Assembly (NCBI RefSeq): GCF_910592395.1
Contig: NC_088318.1
Span: 1,550,001-1,614,000, forward strand
Direction of reading: 5' to 3'
DNA from: Lineus longissimus
Lineage: Eukaryota > Nemertea > Pilidiophora > Heteronemertea > Lineidae
Length of the DNA: 64,000 nt
In this document: piece by piece, positions 60,449 to 64,000 of the stretch
How positions within the stretch are numbered: position 1 is the first letter of the stretch
How the letters are laid out: every line of letters begins with the position of its first letter
Made by a program: the position numbers and the translations under genes
The notes under the pieces: generated by a model
Told to the model about the DNA's origin: nothing
What the model saw: only the letters and a program-made list of their open reading frames with translations
Databases searched by the model: none

Positions 60449-63117
60449 ACTGCCTATTGTTATATCAGATTAATTAAACGATATCTCTTTTCTTGCTTAT
60501 TGCTAAAAACTTGAGACCATTGATCACAGCGCTATGCATGGCTTGCAGCCAGATCTATTATGGGTTGATTGTTCAAAACACATATGATATTGGCGTTGAC
60601 TGGGTTCACATACACATTATCTGTTAGTGGGGGACATGGATTGATTTGCTTTAAACGGTCATGACCCTCACAGATCTTTCTGCTGCTATTAGGGCAGATA
60701 GTAAGACACCATCAGTCACTTCATTTGGTAGACTCAATTCTTAAATGATACCAGTTTAGGGTCAACATTGGCAGAATTTACAGTCGATACTTTTGCCCTC
60801 TACTTACTGTGATCAGAACTGTAGGATCATTGATATCTGTCATGTGTTTATTGAATGGTTTTAGACCTAACTGGTGTTAGGGATGTTTGGTGAGTATTGT
60901 TACTTGGGCAGGCCCAAACTTAGAAATTGACAGAGCTGGTTATGGGTCCACTGACTGTCTGATGACCTTCTGTCAAGGTCCTTTCAATGTCTTTGCATGG
61001 TGTTCATGCCTTACACAGCTGTGACCGTGTTAACTTCATGTATCAGGCATCTTCAGGCTGGGATTCATTGTTTAAATCATTATAACGTGTAGAATGTATC
61101 TGGTGATAGGGTATACGGTTGGTAGCACCCCCGCATAGACTAACGTATGGAGAACACTACATGAGTACAACCTCTCTATTGTGGACACCCATGGGACTGG
61201 GCGTTGGTGTCATGTGTATGAACACGGGGGGTCGTGAAGCCTGCATATTACATATTCCATTTAATTGTAAATATTAACTATTTCAAATAATATGATTCCA
61301 TTTATATGCAAACTTGAAATTACTATATTGTAATACCTTGTGGCATGACTAGTGGAACATATTAATTCGACAACATTGATATATGCAGGTTGTGTTCATA
61401 TGCTACACACTACATAGACAGCGTACATCCTTAATGAGTTGTATAAAAGTATTTGATTGAGCTACTACACATCGTCTGCAATTCGTAGTAGAGAGATGTC
61501 CGCCCTACAGAGGTTTTGGTTGAAGCAAATGACTTTGAAAAAATCGGGACTGAACGAACATGTCCGTACTGTGGAGGTGTCCGCCTGGCAGAGGTGTCCG
61601 CAAGGGGTGGTTCTACTGTCCTTACGTATTGCCCAGACGCATGAAACTGCAAACTGGCCCATTTCAGCTCTTCCCCAGTCCAAATCACAAACAGTTGTTC
61701 CTGGCTTGAAAATTCAAACTAAGCAATTTTAATCGAGGACCCCAATGAATTAGAGGAAATAGATAGAAGCTTCGTATTCAATAGAATACTGTATTCGTCT
61801 TTCATCCCAGTAAGTGATTGCAATGCTGTGTATATAAATGTTGTACAGTATATGAATAGTTGTATAAGAATAGGGATACATAAAGAGGACCATAGTTGTA
61901 TGAAGTCAATGTCTGACCAGTATTCTTCCTACTGGTTGTGTAAAACATCTTATTTGTTTAGTGAAAAGTTATTGCTTCAGTTGATTCTCTTGAAGTTGTA
62001 GATTTGTACAGTGTTGGGTAGTGATAAAATCTTGATCTCTATTATCAAGTATTCATGAAGACTAGACTTTTTTTTCCTTGCTATTATCAATCAATATTAC
62101 ACATCAAGAGAGGTATTGAGTCCTCAAATTTATGTGCTATAGGCAGGAGCCAGGTAGGCCAGATTAAGTTACACAAAGCTGCTGTTGGGGGGGGGGGGGT
62201 CTCTCCTCTCTCACAGTATATCGAAACTACTCACGTTTGACTATGTATGATGATCAGTATACTTATTGTATCAAGCAAACCATACTGAAGACTTCCAATT
62301 TGACCCCCCTCCCCCCAGCTTCTAGCCTTGGTCCTCATTCAACACTATTGTATAAGGAGAATAAGGAAGTTAGAATGGCAAAGAGTTCTAGATTTGTCTG
62401 TTTTGTATAAAGGAATGTACATGTAGTTATAAAAATGAAATCATGTAGACGACCAACACTTCTGCCCCAAGCTCTTAGGGCTTGCCAAGCGTAGGCCACT
62501 TGCATTATTTGGTCAGCATTTTTTCATTGTATGAATGTGCTAGCTTTTGGTATAAGACCACAACATCATGTTATTTTCACCTACATTTTATTATTGTGCT
62601 GTTTGTTATAATGTTGAATAATACTACTTATACTACATAATACATTTTATGCTTGGTTTTCTGTTAAATCAAACACTTACGTTGCTCAGGGTTGTATACC
62701 TGCATAATCGATAACAAGGCTATTATCAGTTATCAGGTAAAGGCTGAAGGATTTTTTTCTGCTGAGAAGTGAGTGTGAGCTCTCTACTCATTGATGGATC
62801 CTTTGGTTGCTCAGCCACAGATAGGAACCAAATACAAACCACCAGGATTCTAGTCCCATTGACGGCTGAGAAGAGCCTGGATTTCTAGCCTGGCCTTGCG
62901 TTGGAATGATCCCCTTGTTAGATACATTGGGCCCCAAGTTCTGGACAATAACACTTTCAATTGTAGGGTGAACCCCTTATTCACCTTGATAAAGTAAAAA
63001 CTCACTAACCGGAATTGTACACAAATCCTATTTTATTTCTGCTTCACTGATAAAAGTATGTACAATGTATATCTATTATCTGCAGGGTACCACTCTAAAA
63101 TTAGAATTATGTATATA

Positions 63118-63204
63118 CAGGGTGGCCCAGAATTATTTTCCTTTGGACAATAGAATTCTATTGTGTATCCATTGTGTGAGGGAAAATAATTCTGGGCCAC
63201 CCTG
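63118..63204. repeat. Perfect 24-bp inverted repeat, mariner/MITE-like
   Basis: CAGGGTGGCCCAGAATTATT and the next four bases (63118-63141) are the exact complement of 63181-63204. The left copy is preceded by TA. The right copy is followed by GA, so a simple TA target duplication fails for this 87-bp unit. A second end, CCCCCTG followed by TA at 63561-63569, suggests that the pair may instead be a subterminal hairpin of a roughly 450-bp Tc1/mariner-like element (63118-63567). Confidence 0.6.
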
Positions 63205-64000
63205 GAGTGTCTTCCCTGACTGTTTTGAACGCGTGGAGCCATCACCTTTGAAACGGCGCCATCTCAGGCTGCCAAGTTCAAAACAAATTTGAAATCATTC
63301 CAAACAGCTCCATGAATCATTTGAACTACCATACAATGCATTCAGATGGCTCAAAAACCATTTAAAATGCATAATGGAACTATGTAAATATGGCTTTTTA
63401 AAAAGCATCCAACTTAATTGGTGGCTGTGCCAAAAACTTGATGAACAGTGGTAGGTCCGACGCGTTCAAATCAAATGCCAGGAAAAACACTGGTTTTGAC
63501 TTAGATAATTTATAGAATAAAGTTGTTCCTGATACCATCAGGATTGATTGTTTTTTGTGACCCCCTGTACTCGATATTTCACTTACTACGATTTTGCAAT
63601 AATTTCTCTTGTTTATTCCAAATCGAATAAATCGTTATAATCTAACAATCCGTATAAATAAACTTGTAATATTTCAAACCAATCAGTCATGTCCAATGTT
63701 TTCATCAAATGACTCTTTCAAGGCAGCCGCTGAATGAGAAGCCAGAAGAGACTGTAAAACCGGAATGCTTCACACACCCTTTTTTTCACATCGACTGTCA
63801 ATCGCCGAATGGCAGCAAAACTAAAATCACTCTTACGGGGTTGTCAATGCTCAGTTAAATGAATAAGTTACAATTTGATGACACCCTGAAATAAAATAAA
63901 GTGCACTGGTATGACACCACAGCCAAAGATGTGTTTAACATTTCACCAATGGAGTCAGTCAGATTCAGTCCGTTCCAAGGCAATGCAATCCTACCCGATG

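Larger units (their letters stand above)
60172..64000. other. 3.8-kb non-coding region downstream of PNP
   Basis: After the PNP 3' UTR, no supported exon is seen on either strand. The region holds GAGGTGTCC-type repeats (about 61165 and 61500-61610), an AGGCAGGAGC-family fragment at about 62140, a run of 13 G at 62187-62199 and an inverted-repeat element at 63118. Several AATAAA motifs after 63500 have no gene to serve within the window. Confidence 0.45.

Overview
The window is nuclear DNA from an invertebrate animal. It carries spliced protein genes with GT-AG introns, long AT-rich non-coding stretches, tRNA-like (SINE-type) fragments, foldback repeats and satellite DNA. No bacterial or plasmid genes are visible. 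The gene set (FCP1, CENP-L, mitochondrial uS17, an 11-beta-HSD-type dehydrogenase, vertebrate-type purine nucleoside phosphorylase, an intronless orphan GPCR and an intronless TRIM-like gene) fits a marine bilaterian such as an ambulacrarian, amphioxus or lophotrochozoan. The sequence alone does not settle which.

Layout. 1-3995 (-): CTDP1/FCP1, 5' end complete, running off the left edge within its BRCT/acidic C-terminal exon. 4816-8484 (+): CENPL in nine exons, divergent from CTDP1 across about 0.8 kb. 9796-10333 (-): MRPS17 in two exons, convergent with CENPL. 11392-12531 (+): single-exon divergent class A GPCR. 13438-14760 (-): single-exon RING/B-box/coiled-coil protein. 17411-19620 (-): five-exon HSD11B1-like dehydrogenase; its first exon ends inside a 45-bp minisatellite that repeats the 5' splice site seven times. 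20237-22245: a foldback satellite of ~290-bp units just upstream of that gene. About 25873-52692 (-): one 40-exon gene for a coiled-coil protein of at least 2,292 residues. 55686-60171 (+): PNP in six exons. 60172-64000: non-coding, repeat-rich.

The genes look like unrelated neighbours rather than a functional cluster. CTDP1 dephosphorylates the RNA polymerase II C-terminal domain, CENPL belongs to the inner kinetochore, MRPS17 to the mitoribosome, the HSD-like enzyme to ER carbonyl/steroid metabolism, and PNP to purine salvage.

Three structures deserve most attention. (1) In the giant coiled-coil gene, 22 of 40 exons are exact multiples of 21 nt (one heptad) and 15 are exact multiples of 84 nt (28 residues). 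Almost all are phase 0/0, begin with an aliphatic residue and end in Glu. (2) The minisatellite makes the dehydrogenase's first donor a tandem series of seven 5' splice sites, six of them in frame. (3) The satellite upstream consists of ~290-bp units, each with a long hairpin, and its two ends are inverted relative to each other. There is also a clean 316-bp terminal-inverted-repeat element with a 9-bp target duplication at 54713-55028.

All exon boundaries were read by hand from splice consensus, phase continuity and protein similarity recalled from family knowledge. No alignment or transcript data were available.
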